A stretch of 64,000 nt of DNA from Flagellimonas pacifica (GTDB lineage Bacteria > Bacteroidota > Bacteroidia > Flavobacteriales > Flavobacteriaceae): NCBI RefSeq assembly GCF_900215465.1, contig NZ_OBEH01000003.1:1-64000 (forward strand). Reading direction: 5' to 3'. Each line of letters begins with the position of its first letter. The first letter of the stretch is position 1. The notes under the pieces were generated by a model. The model saw only the letters and a program-made list of their open reading frames with translations. It ran no database searches and was not told the origin of the DNA. This document shows, piece after piece, positions 8,272-17,000 of the stretch. Both the position numbers and the translations under genes were made by a program.

Positions 8272-9113
8272 TGGCGGGTATCTTTTTGGGCATAGGATTG
8301 GAATATGTTGATGCGGTGTTTACCACTATCAAGAACAGTGACTTTTCCCAGTACACTATTACAGGAATGAAGACACTGGCCATTCTGTTCTTTCTTATCA
8401 ATATCCTCAAAAAGTACAATGAAGGCGTTGCCAACAACGAGGGGTATACCTGGGGACTGACCCCTGGAGAGCTCGCAAAGAATTTTGCAGTGGTTATCCT
8501 GGTCATTTTCTCAACACAGGTATTGGATGTTTTTGATACCATTCTTGTGGCCATAGAGGCCCAATACCGGGACACGGCTCCTGCGCTCCTCCCGTTACAG
8601 ATGCAAGACATCGATTTGGAACAGGATGTGGGCGCATTGGAAGCCGCCAAAAAAGCAATGGCCATGTTGTACGAAGCTTTGGTTACTCCTTTGTATGGAT
8701 TGAAGATGTTGGCTTTTATCATTGGGATATTCCTTTGGTTATTGGATTTATTCATATACCCATTATTTCTTGCAGAACGCTTCTTTTTGTTGGGCATCAT
8801 GCAGGCCTTTTTTCCTTTGGTGATCAGTCTTGCTGTATTTGAAAAGTTTCGTTCACTCGCGTACAATTTCTTTAAGCTCTATGCTGGGGTGTATATGTTG
8901 GTGCCTGCGTTTTTTCTGGTCAACATATTTGTAAACAACCTGTATACAGAAATCAATACCAACTTTTGGAACACTCTTTTTGGAACGGATTGGGGAAGTG
9001 CATTTTTTGCGCCATTGCTCCAATTTGGTTCCATTGGATTTATCGTGTTGCTCAAATTCAAACTCTATCGCAGGGCAACATCATTTGTATTTAAACTCTT
9101 TTCAGGTGCCTAA
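8271..9113 (+). CDS. traJ: TraJ-like polytopic inner-membrane protein (VirB6-like)
   Basis: A 280-residue protein with about six to seven hydrophobic helices (for example LAILFFLINIL, NFAVVILVIFSTQVLDVF, MLAFIIGIFLWLLDLFIYP, LVPAFFLVNIFV). A central periplasmic loop rich in charged residues is followed by the conserved RFFLLGIMQAFFPLVISLAV region. Topology and position match TraJ of CTnDOT and VirB6, the inner-membrane channel component. It is coupled by TAATG to the preceding gene and ends 35 nt before traK. Confidence 0.85.
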   Translation: MAGIFLGIGLEYVDAVFTTIKNSDFSQYTITGMKTLAILFFLINILKKYNEGVANNEGYTWGLTPGELAKNFAVVILVIFSTQVLDVFDTILVAIEAQYRDTAPALLPLQMQDIDLEQDVGALEAAKKAMAMLYEALVTPLYGLKMLAFIIGIFLWLLDLFIYPLFLAERFFLLGIMQAFFPLVISLAVFEKFRSLAYNFFKLYAGVYMLVPAFFLVNIFVNNLYTEINTNFWNTLFGTDWGSAFFAPLLQFGSIGFIVLLKFKLYRRATSFVFKLFSGA

Positions 9114-9148
9114 GGCACATTAGGCAAATCCAAGCAAAACTTAAAAAA

Positions 9149-9766
9149 ATGAAAACACCTTATCAAAATATTTACAACGTGCTCCGCCTGAACCGATTCA
9201 TTGTTTTGGCAGTCGTTATCGGAGCAGTTTTGACCTGTACCATCTCAGTAACTAGGGTCATAAAACTTCACAAAGAATCCATCAATAATGCCTTTGTGGT
9301 CAATTCGGATGGAAGTGTCATTCCCCTTAAAATGGTACAGCAAAATGAAAATTTAGAAGTGGAAGTATTATCGCATTTAGAACTGTTCCATACCTATTTC
9401 TACCACATCGATGCGAGCAATTATGAAAAGAACCTGGAGAAAGCTTTATGGTTAGGAAATAGTTCTGTGGATGCATTGTACAGACAGAAAAAAGCTGATG
9501 GCGTTTACAACCGATTATTACAATATTCCTTAGTGCAAAAGGTATTAAAAATTGAATCGAAAATTAAAGTGCAAAATGGACCCTATGGGTTCGAAACCAC
9601 TGTCATTTTTGAAATCAATCGAGGGTCGATAATCGACACCTATGAACTGACCACATCAGGAAACATTATCCATGTGGATAGGAACTTTCCCAACAATACC
9701 CATGGATTATTGATTACCAACTTTTTTGAAAACAAACTTAAAAAGCTAGAAGATTATGAAAATTGA
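9149..9766 (+). CDS. traK: TraK-like conjugation protein (VirB8-like)
   Basis: A 205-residue bitopic protein. It has a short cytoplasmic N-terminus (MKTPYQNIYNVLRLNRF), one membrane helix at about 17-36 (IVLAVVIGAVLTCTISV), and a periplasmic alpha/beta domain of about 160 residues. The layout is that of VirB8 assembly factors and TraK of Bacteroidota elements. It overlaps the TraM-like gene by 11 nt. Confidence 0.85.
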   Translation: MKTPYQNIYNVLRLNRFIVLAVVIGAVLTCTISVTRVIKLHKESINNAFVVNSDGSVIPLKMVQQNENLEVEVLSHLELFHTYFYHIDASNYEKNLEKALWLGNSSVDALYRQKKADGVYNRLLQYSLVQKVLKIESKIKVQNGPYGFETTVIFEINRGSIIDTYELTTSGNIIHVDRNFPNNTHGLLITNFFENKLKKLEDYEN

Positions 9767-10694
9767 AAAGAATAAAATTGTATTCACTGCCATCATTCTA
9801 TGTGTAGTGCTATTTATTGGCTCCTATGCTGTAATCGCATTGGGTGAAGAAGAGGAAACAACCATTGATAACAACCAGATTCCCATCCCGGAATTGGAGG
9901 AGGGACAAAAGGAATATGGTTCAAAATTAGAGGCTCTGGACGACCTTAAAGAAGAAAGGGAGTTAACCGCTCCATCAGTTTACCCTGATCATATGGTTGA
10001 TGATAAGGGCTATTTCAATCCAGATTATATGGAATATGAAAAGCAGCGCATTATTGATAGTCTTTATAATGAAGGGAATATTGATTTCGAATTGGGTACC
10101 TATCGAAAATCCATTGAGAATATGGAGCGACCTACATCTGATGCAAAGGAAGAACACCAAACTGATCCTGAAACAATTACGGAACCTGAAGCTAATACCA
10201 TGGAACTGGGACTGGAGCACCAGTTGTTTTTTGCTTCCAATCCGTTGGAAAATGAAAACCTAATGACCCAAAATACGGATGCTTTTATTTATGCACGGGT
10301 GGACGGCACACAGACGGTTCGCAACAACTATCGCCTACAAATGCGCTTGACCAGAGATGCACTCATCAATGGCCGCACCGTCTGGAGAAATACACCTATT
10401 TATGGTTTCGTGAGCTTTAAACCGAATCGTACCGTCATAGAGATTGAAAACATCAATCACAATCCAGTTAGGTTAAACGCTTTTGACCTTCAGGACGGTA
10501 GTGAAGGTATCTACATTGAAAATAGCTTTAGGGGAGAAGCTACTCAAGAGATAGTAGGAGATGTTGTGGATGACATCAATATTGTGGGTGTTCCACAAGT
10601 AAGCGGGGTCAAAAGGATATTTCAACGTAACAACCGCTCCATAAAAGTTACCGTTAACGACAATTATCAACTCATTTTAAAACCCATACTATGA
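9756..10694 (+). CDS. traM: TraM-like conjugation protein (VirB10-like)
   Basis: A 312-residue protein with an N-terminal membrane anchor at about 8-28 (IVFTAIILCVVLFIGSYAVI). A long charged, probably extended linker (about 30-150) follows. The C-terminal domain (about 170-312) starts with FIYARVDGTQTVRNNYRLQM, the signature region of conjugative transposon TraM. By analogy with VirB10 it spans the periplasm and links inner- and outer-membrane complexes. It overlaps traK by 11 nt and traN by 4 nt (ATGA). Confidence 0.9.
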   Translation: MKIEKNKIVFTAIILCVVLFIGSYAVIALGEEEETTIDNNQIPIPELEEGQKEYGSKLEALDDLKEERELTAPSVYPDHMVDDKGYFNPDYMEYEKQRIIDSLYNEGNIDFELGTYRKSIENMERPTSDAKEEHQTDPETITEPEANTMELGLEHQLFFASNPLENENLMTQNTDAFIYARVDGTQTVRNNYRLQMRLTRDALINGRTVWRNTPIYGFVSFKPNRTVIEIENINHNPVRLNAFDLQDGSEGIYIENSFRGEATQEIVGDVVDDINIVGVPQVSGVKRIFQRNNRSIKVTVNDNYQLILKPIL

Positions 10695-11470
10695 AAATTT
10701 TGATCGTTATTGCTTTAACCCTATCTATAAACCCTGTAGTTGCTCAGCAAACATTGGATACCATTTACGCCAATGATAAAAAGAACGTGGCCCTGTTTTT
10801 TCCGGAACCCATTCGACAAGGAATTACTGGCATTGACAATTTTGTATTTACCTACAATAGGGAAAAAGAACAATATTTTGGATTGTTGCAGGCTACACCA
10901 GGAGTAGAAAGTAATCTACTTATTGTAACCAAAAATGGTCAGGTCTACTCCTTTATTTTGAAGTATAAAGAACAGTTATCAAAATTGAATTACTTCATCA
11001 CACCTAATGAAAGTATTGGGAGAGAGCGATCTGTTGTATTAAAACAAAAGTCAGTTGTTCAGCCATCAGATAAGGCAGACTATTTTAAGAAGTTCAGTAA
11101 CCATTTATTGAAAACAAAATATGAATCTATTGCAACTAAGCGAAAAAAAGGTATCAAGCTACAGTTGCAAAAGATGGTTTATAATGCTTCTGAAGTTTAC
11201 TTAGTATTAGAAATCAAGAACAAATCCGAAATCGATTTTGAAGTAGATTATTTAAATATCTACAGAGTAAATGGCAACAAAAAGCGTAAAGCCTCATATC
11301 AAGAACTCTTGATTAATGTTGATTATAAGCATGAAATGCCCAAGACTATCAGAATAGACCAATCAAGAAAGTTTGTTTTTGTGTTGTCCAAGTTTGTATT
11401 GGTAGATGGCGAAAAGTTGAAGCTTGAATTAAAAGAACTGAATGGGGAAAGGAAAATCCAGCTTTTATGA
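10691..11470 (+). CDS. traN: TraN-like conjugation protein (VirB9-like)
   Basis: A 259-residue exported protein with signal peptide MKILIVIALTLSINPVVAQQ. The N-terminal region (TIYANDKKNVALFFPEPIRQ, then GITGIDNFVFTYNREKEQYF) is typical of DUF4138/TraN, which corresponds to VirB9 in the outer-membrane core complex. The ATGA overlap with traM shows coupling. It is the last tra gene in view; TraO, TraP and TraQ are absent. Its stop lies inside a hairpin shared with the convergent integrase gene. Confidence 0.88.
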   Translation: MKILIVIALTLSINPVVAQQTLDTIYANDKKNVALFFPEPIRQGITGIDNFVFTYNREKEQYFGLLQATPGVESNLLIVTKNGQVYSFILKYKEQLSKLNYFITPNESIGRERSVVLKQKSVVQPSDKADYFKKFSNHLLKTKYESIATKRKKGIKLQLQKMVYNASEVYLVLEIKNKSEIDFEVDYLNIYRVNGNKKRKASYQELLINVDYKHEMPKTIRIDQSRKFVFVLSKFVLVDGEKLKLELKELNGERKIQLL

Positions 11471-11478
11471 TAAAGCTG
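11459..11478. terminator. Hairpin holding both convergent stop codons
   Basis: CAGCTTT (11459-11465), a 6-nt loop, and AAAGCTG (11472-11478), followed on the + strand by GAATTCCCTTTTT. The traN stop TGA (11468-11470) and the integrase stop (11465-11467, minus strand) fall in or next to the loop. It probably serves as a compact bidirectional terminator. Confidence 0.55.
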
Positions 11479-12721
11479 AATTCCCTTTTTCGTCCTTCTT
11501 GGGATTTAATTTCATTCTTAGCACATTCATATCATCACTAAGTTTCTTATCAAGAACCCTCGCATAGATTTGCGTCGTTGCCAATTTGGTATGACCCAAG
11601 AGTTTTGAAACGGTTTCAATTGGAACGCCATTGGACAATGTCACGGTAGTGGCAAAAGTGTGACGTGCCATATGAAAGGTCAGGTTCTTTTTAATCCCAA
11701 CTGCATCCGCAATTTCTTTTAAGTACAAGTTTATTTTCTCATTGGTAAGCACTGGAAGCAATGTTTCTGATACAACGGTAATTGGATTTTCGACATACTT
11801 TTCAATAATGGATTCTGCTTTATCCAATAAAGGAATTCTAACAGGTGTTTTTGTTTTTTGTCTTTTGGTATATATCCATCTACTGCCATCCATTCCCAAA
11901 ACAATATTATCAGGTGTCAACTTAATAATGTCTGCATAGCTGATCCCAGTGTAGCAGCTAAAAACAAACAAATCACGAACCCTATCTAATCGTTCCAGCG
12001 GAAATGCATACGTTTCGAGGTTAGAAAGCTCATTTGCACTTAGAAATTCACGTTGTTTGGTTTCAAATGTGGGTTTCCATCTAACAAATGGATCTTTGTC
12101 TACCCATTCTAAATGATAGGCTAGAGTAACAATCTTTCTAAGTCTTTGAAGATGTTTCATCACCGTATTATGGCTCATTGCCTTGGGATGGCCACTAGGA
12201 TAATATCCAATCAAAAAAGTTTCAAAATCTGAAATGAATTTATAGTTGAGCTGCCTCAAGAAAACATCCGAAGTCTTCAGTTTTTGTTGCAAATACCGAT
12301 TAATGTAATTCTCTGTAATGCCGAAATTTCTGATGGTGCCGGAAGCAAGTGTTTTTTCGATTTTCCGGTTATGGTATTTTAAAATTTCTTGAAGTGTCTT
12401 TAAATCGCTGTCTTCATTAAGGTATTTTGCTTTGACCAAACTGGCTGTAACCAGTTCTCCTTTCAAATTAAGATCACTGTAACATTGAAACAAAGCCGTT
12501 TCTACTTGTGCCAAGTACTTATTAGTTTGTTTGGATTCTTTGGAGCTTCCAATGGCTCTTTTGGCTTTTACATTCCAATTGTCAAGGTTTACTTTGCATT
12601 TTAAGCTAATGTTAACCCGTTTTTGATTAACTGTTATTCTTGCATAGATTAATGCTTCGTTGTTCTTTGCTTTTTTTTGGTCGGCCCAAAAAAGAATGGA
12701 AAATGTGTTTTTTGTACGCAT
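11465..12721 (-). CDS. int: IntDOT-like tyrosine recombinase (integrase)
   Basis: A 418-residue tyrosine recombinase. Parts in order: an arm-binding N-terminus (1-100), a SAM-like core-binding domain (about 105-210), and a catalytic domain (about 222-400). Visible active-site residues are Lys291 in TKRQKTKTPVRIPL, His350-x-x-Arg353 in HMARHTFA, His377 in LLGHTKLATTQ and nucleophile Tyr386 in QIYARVL. The position of the first catalytic Arg carries Ser261 (CYTGISYADI), as reported for IntDOT. It is transcribed toward the tra operon, overlaps traN by 6 nt at the 3' end, and starts 234 nt from the tRNA-Arg 3' end. It is expected to catalyse integration and excision of the element. Confidence 0.95.
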   Translation of the reverse strand: MRTKNTFSILFWADQKKAKNNEALIYARITVNQKRVNISLKCKVNLDNWNVKAKRAIGSSKESKQTNKYLAQVETALFQCYSDLNLKGELVTASLVKAKYLNEDSDLKTLQEILKYHNRKIEKTLASGTIRNFGITENYINRYLQQKLKTSDVFLRQLNYKFISDFETFLIGYYPSGHPKAMSHNTVMKHLQRLRKIVTLAYHLEWVDKDPFVRWKPTFETKQREFLSANELSNLETYAFPLERLDRVRDLFVFSCYTGISYADIIKLTPDNIVLGMDGSRWIYTKRQKTKTPVRIPLLDKAESIIEKYVENPITVVSETLLPVLTNEKINLYLKEIADAVGIKKNLTFHMARHTFATTVTLSNGVPIETVSKLLGHTKLATTQIYARVLDKKLSDDMNVLRMKLNPKKDEKGNSALS

Positions 12722-12800
12722 AGTTGCCGTCTTTAAAAATTAAACATTCATCGAGACGAAAGTCAAATCAACTATACCAGTTCAATAAGATGTTTTAGGC

Positions 12801-12825
12801 AAAGTGTCAGTTCAACTGACACTTT
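12801..12825. promoter_or_regulatory. Perfect 25-bp palindrome upstream of int
   Basis: Arms AAAGTGTCAGTT (12801-12812) and AACTGACACTTT (12814-12825) are perfect reverse complements around a single C. It lies 80 bp upstream of the int start and 130 bp from the tRNA, with partial echoes nearby (CCAGTTCAATA before, AACTGACGG after). There is no T-run typical of a terminator. A binding site for a dimeric regulator or for excisionase/integrase arm binding is more likely. Confidence 0.6.
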
Positions 12826-12900
12826 AGAAAATAACTGACGGATAGCTACCATTTTTATGCATATCCAATCAAATTAAATGAACCCCTAAAAACCAAGAAA

Positions 12901-12951
12901 CCATGTAAATCATAAGACTTACATGGTTTTGGAGCAATTTGTCGATTGCTC
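12901..12951. terminator. Two stem-loops at the tRNA 3' flank / element end
   Basis: CCATGTAA (12901-12908) pairs with TTACATGG (12919-12926), and GAGCAAT (12932-12938) pairs with ATTGCTC (12945-12951). Read on the minus strand they follow the tRNA-Arg gene directly and lead into a T-rich run, so they may terminate the tRNA transcript. They also lie where the element's right att site should be, so one of them may belong to the element end. Confidence 0.5.
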
Positions 12952-12955
12952 TTAG

Positions 12956-13029
12956 TGACCTCGACAGGATTCAAACCTGTAACCTTCTGAGCCGTAATCA
13001 GATGCGCTATTCAGTTGCGCCACGAGGCC
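12956..13029 (-). tRNA. tRNA-Arg (anticodon ACG)
   Basis: On the minus strand GGCCTCG (5') pairs with CGAGGTC (3', one G-U pair) to form a seven-base acceptor stem, followed by discriminator A. The D-arm, the anticodon stem TCTGA/TCAGA with loop TTACGGC (anticodon ACG), and a T-arm with loop containing TTTGAAT are all present. The gene is 74 nt with CCA not encoded. Its 3' end faces the integrase gene, the usual orientation for a tRNA used as attachment site. It has a near-ideal promoter just upstream. Confidence 0.95.
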
Positions 13030-13043
13030 TTTTTAATGGGGTG

Positions 13044-13075
13044 CAAATATATTTCTTTTTAAATTTACGACAAAA
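13044..13075 (-). promoter_or_regulatory. Bacteroidota promoter of tRNA-Arg
   Basis: Read on the minus strand: TTTTG (13075-13071), a 19-nt spacer, then TATATTTG (13051-13044), matching the -33/-7 consensus with optimal spacing. The tRNA 5' end is 14 nt further downstream. Confidence 0.8.
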
Positions 13076-13092
13076 CCAAGTAATCAAAAATT

Positions 13093-13605
13093 ATGGATTT
13101 TGAATCCTATATTCGTGATATAGAAGACTTTCCAAAGCCGGGCATTGTTTTTAAGGACATTACACCACTTTTAAAAGATCCAAAAGCGCTACACAAAGCT
13201 TGTAATGTACTTTGTGAAATGGTTGGAGACCAGAAGGTTGATAAAGTTGTGGGCGTGGATAGTAGAGGTTTCATCTTTGCTCCTTTAATAGCATCTAAAT
13301 TAAACGCGGGTTTTGTTCCAGTGCGTAAAAAGGGGAAACTTCCGTATAGCACTGTTTCGGAATCTTATAAGTTGGAATATGGAGAAGATATTGTGGAAAT
13401 ACATACTGATGCGATTCTTAAAGGCGAAAAAGTTGTGGTTCACGATGATGTATTGGCCACTGGGGGAACGGCAAGTGCTGTATGCAAGTTGGTAGAAAAA
13501 CTTGGTGGAGAGGTTATTCAATGTAATTTTTTGATTCAGCTTACCTTTTTAAATGGAAGCGACAAGCTCAACGAGTATCGGATAAAATCCCTTCTCCAAT
13601 ACTAA
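13093..13605 (+). CDS. apt: Adenine phosphoribosyltransferase
   Basis: A 170-residue protein that converts adenine and PRPP to AMP in purine salvage. It starts with the Apt-typical SYIRDIEDFPKPGIVFKDIT and has VGVDSRGFIFAPLIA and the PRPP-binding loop VVVHDDVLATGGTASA at about 117-132. Length is standard. The final residues (RIKSLLQY) complete the normal C-terminus. The stop overlaps the convergent 47-aa gene by 3 nt. Confidence 0.97.
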   Translation: MDFESYIRDIEDFPKPGIVFKDITPLLKDPKALHKACNVLCEMVGDQKVDKVVGVDSRGFIFAPLIASKLNAGFVPVRKKGKLPYSTVSESYKLEYGEDIVEIHTDAILKGEKVVVHDDVLATGGTASAVCKLVEKLGGEVIQCNFLIQLTFLNGSDKLNEYRIKSLLQY

Positions 13606-13745
13606 TCCAAAGCCCTTGAGGTTACAAAATACCGCCATCCAATTATAGCCAACTGTAACTTAGATGCTTTGGATAGGTCCAATCTCTTTTTGGTATAAGA
13701 AGGAAGTAAAAGCTTGTTGACTTTTGCCAAGAATTTGTAGAACAT
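13602..13745 (-). CDS. Conserved 47-aa basic small protein
   Basis: ATG at 13745 (minus strand) opens 47 codons: MFYKFLAKVNKLLLPSYTKK, then RLDLSKASKLQLAIIGWRYF, then VTSRALD, stop 13602-13604. I recognise this pattern (LAKxNKxxLPSxTKxxLDLxKASKxQLAIIGxRxxVTxxxLD) as a short protein common in flavobacteria, often labelled SsrA-binding protein although it is far shorter than SmpB. It is basic with one hydrophobic stretch. Function unknown. It is convergent with and overlaps apt. Confidence 0.75.
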   Translation of the reverse strand: MFYKFLAKVNKLLLPSYTKKRLDLSKASKLQLAIIGWRYFVTSRALD

Positions 13746-14052
13746 AATTTCAATGGTTGGTCAATACAAAGATAACCAAAGTTTTAGCTTCCATAGATTT
13801 AATGGAAAAGTAACTCTTTACTCGGTTGAAGTTCGGCCGGAATTTAACATATTTTGATGTCATTATGGGCAAGGTAATAGGTTCGGGAACTCCCAACATC
13901 TTCTTGGGTAGGGCATTGGTCTAAATAATTTATGCTCCCTGTACATTTTAACTATTTTGAGGGCAAAGTATTATTTGCTTTAAGAGTACAGATAATGAGC
14001 TCAATATGGTAGCTTATGTCAATTTTCAAGAAAACTGATTTTATAAACAATC
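13746..14052. other. Intergenic region before the FG-GAP gene
   Basis: About 307 bp without a gene-like frame. It contains the upstream region of the minus-strand 47-aa gene and of the plus-strand gene at 14053. No clear TAnnTTTG box, palindrome or terminator stands out. Confidence 0.5.
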
Positions 14053-17000
14053 ATGAAAAAAACACGGGAAAAAATAATTTGTTTTCAGCTACAGATTCTG
14101 ATAATGCTCCTTATACCAATTTTTGGTCAATCTCAGGATGATAAAAGATTCACATTATTGAAATCTTCATATACCGGAGTGAATTTTGAAAATACCATAA
14201 AGAGTACAAAGGATAAAAACATATTGTTGTATGCCAATTTTTACTCCGGTGCGGGAGTTGGTGTTGGAGATTTTAATAATGATGGTCTTCAGGATATTTA
14301 TTTTGCCGGCAATATGGTTCAGGACAGAATTTATCTTAATCAGGGAAATTTAACTTTTAAAGATGTCACTAAAGAAGCTGGAATAGTTGATGATGATGGT
14401 TGGTCAGCCGGGGTCACCATTGCAGATGTGAACAATGATGGCTATGTTGACATATATGTGAGTAGGGAGTTATATGATTATAACCCTGAGAAGAGAATCA
14501 ACCTTTTATATATTAATCAAGGGAATGGAACTTTTATTGAATCAGCAAAGGAATATGGTGTTGATGACTCCCAAAGGACCAGACATGCCGTTTTTTTGGA
14601 TTACGACCGGGATGGATTTTTAGATATTTTCTTATTGACCCAACCTCCAAATGCAGGAATTTTATCTGAGTTTATTGGGTCGAACAAACAAAAAGCGGAA
14701 TCTCATGTAAGATTGCTAAGGAATACTGGTGAAAATTCATTTGAGGATGTTACTGAAAAAGCAGGGGTAAAACGATCTGGTTATCCAAATGCTGTTTGTA
14801 CTGCCGACTTGAACAATGATGGATGGGTGGACATATATGTGACAAACGATTTTAAAGAACCTGACTTCCTATTTATGAATAATAAGAATGGAACTTTCAC
14901 CAATGTTGTGGATTCGTCAACAGGGCATATCTCACATTTTGCTATGGGAGTGGATATTTCTGATATCAATAACGATGGTCATTTGGATGTGTTTGTGGTC
15001 GATATGGTTGCAGAGGATAATTTTAGATTGAAATCCAATATGGGGGGAATGGACCCAGAGGCCTTTTGGAGAGTAGTGAACAAAGGAGGACATTACCAAT
15101 ACATGTTCAATACATTACAGTTGAACAATGGTAATATGGCATTCAGTGATGTGGCCCAAATGACGGGAATGGGTTCAACAGATTGGAGCTGGTCTAATTT
15201 AATGGCTGATTTTGATAACGATGGATTGAAAGATACCTATGTTACCAACGGATTATTACATGATATTATGAATACGGATGCCGATAAGGCAGTGGCTGAT
15301 TTTATTGATAAAACATCGTATGATTGGATTTTGGCACATCCAGATGGTGGTGGAATTACTAGTATTTTCGATATCCTGGATTTACAGAAAGCAGTAAATA
15401 TGGTTCCTTCCAATCCTATCTCCAATTACGCTTATAAAAATAAGGGAAATCTGCAGTTTGAAAAAGTAATGGATGAATGGGGCTTGGAACAAAAATCTTT
15501 TTCCAATGGCTCGGCTTATGCCGATTTCGATAATGATGGAGATTTGGATTTGGTGGTCAACAATGTTAACGAAGAGGCTTTTATTTATCGAAATAATTCC
15601 GAAAGCCTACCTAATTCAAATTTCTTCAGGGTCAAGTTAAAAGATGGCAAGAACAGACCAGTATTTGGAGCAAGGGTAGCATTGTTTTCCAAAGAAGGAA
15701 TGCAGATTCAGGAAACAACTAACGTACGCGGAATATATTCCTGTAGTGAGCCTATTGTGCATTTTGGTCTGGGAGAAAATCAAAAAATTGATAGCCTAGA
15801 GATTTCGTGGCCAAATCATAAGAAAACCACACTTAAAAATCTTATGGTCAACCAAGTAATTGAATTGGATATGGATAAGGCCGTGGAACCACAAAAAAAC
15901 AATGACTCCCCAACCCCTATTTTTAAGGAAGATACTGATTCTAAGGCTATAGAATTTGTACATCAAGAGAACATTTTTGATGATTATGGCTATCAAGTGT
16001 TATTGCCTCATAAAATGTCTCAATTTGGTCCGGCAATGGATGTTTCAGATATCAACAATGATGGGCTTGAAGATATTTTTATAGGAGGAGCTCAAGGGTT
16101 TAGTCCTGTTTTATACACCCAAAATTCGGAAGGACAATTTTTAAAAAGCTCTCAAACCTTTTGGGAAAATGAAAAAGCATATGAAGATTTAGATGCTTTG
16201 TTTGTAGATATCAATGGGGATGGATACAAAGATCTATATGTAGTAAGTGGGGGCAATGAATTTCCTGCGTATGCCTCATTTTATTATGATCGTCTTTATT
16301 TAAATGATGGTAGAGGAGGGTTTTCTGAAAGGATTGAATTAAGCGGAGCACAGGAGAGTGGTTCAATAGTAAAGGCGGAAGATTATGATAATGATGGCGA
16401 TATGGATTTGTTTGTGGGGGGAAGGCATGTTCCCCGCCAATATCCTTTGCCGGCATCCAGCATACTTTGGACCAATGACAATGGTAAATTGGTTGACAAT
16501 ACTAATGTTTTAGCACCAGAATTAAAAGATGTTGGGATGGTCACGGATGCGGTGTGGGCAGATTATGATAATGATGGTGATTCTGATTTGATCATTGTAG
16601 GGGAGTGGATGCCAATAACAGTTTTTAAAAATGATGCAGGAAAATTTTCTAAAACGCCCATAAAAGGACTGGAAAACTCTTCGGGATGGTGGTTCAGTAT
16701 AGAAAAAGGTGATTTTGATCAGGATGGGGACATAGATTTTATTGTTGGCAATTTAGGGTTGAACTATAAGTATAAGACCTCAAAAGAAAAACCTTTTGAT
16801 ATATATTATGATGATTTTGATAAAAATGGATCAAGTGATATTGTCTTAGGTTACTACAATAGTGAAAAACACTACCCATTGAGAGGATTTTCATGTTCTT
16901 CCCAACAAATCCCTGGCTTAAAGACAAAATTTGAAAAGTATGATACTTTTGCCTCCTTGGAATTGGATCAGGTATATGGTAAAAGAAATTTGGAGGAATC

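Larger units (their letters stand above)
1..12955. mobile_element. Right part of a CTnDOT-type integrative conjugative element
   Basis: The stretch contains, in order, RteC-like, HTH, DnaC-like ATPase, Fic cargo, TraE/F/G/I/J/K/M/N-like genes and a tyrosine recombinase. It ends next to the 3' end of a tRNA-Arg gene, the usual topology for integration into a tRNA. Genes to the right of the tRNA are ordinary chromosomal housekeeping genes. The left end, the second att copy, and any relaxase, coupling protein or TraO/P/Q genes are not in view, so mobility cannot be judged. The first 2.7 kb look richer in G+C than the tra genes, suggesting a mosaic element. The right limit is placed at the tRNA end by inference. 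Confidence 0.85.
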
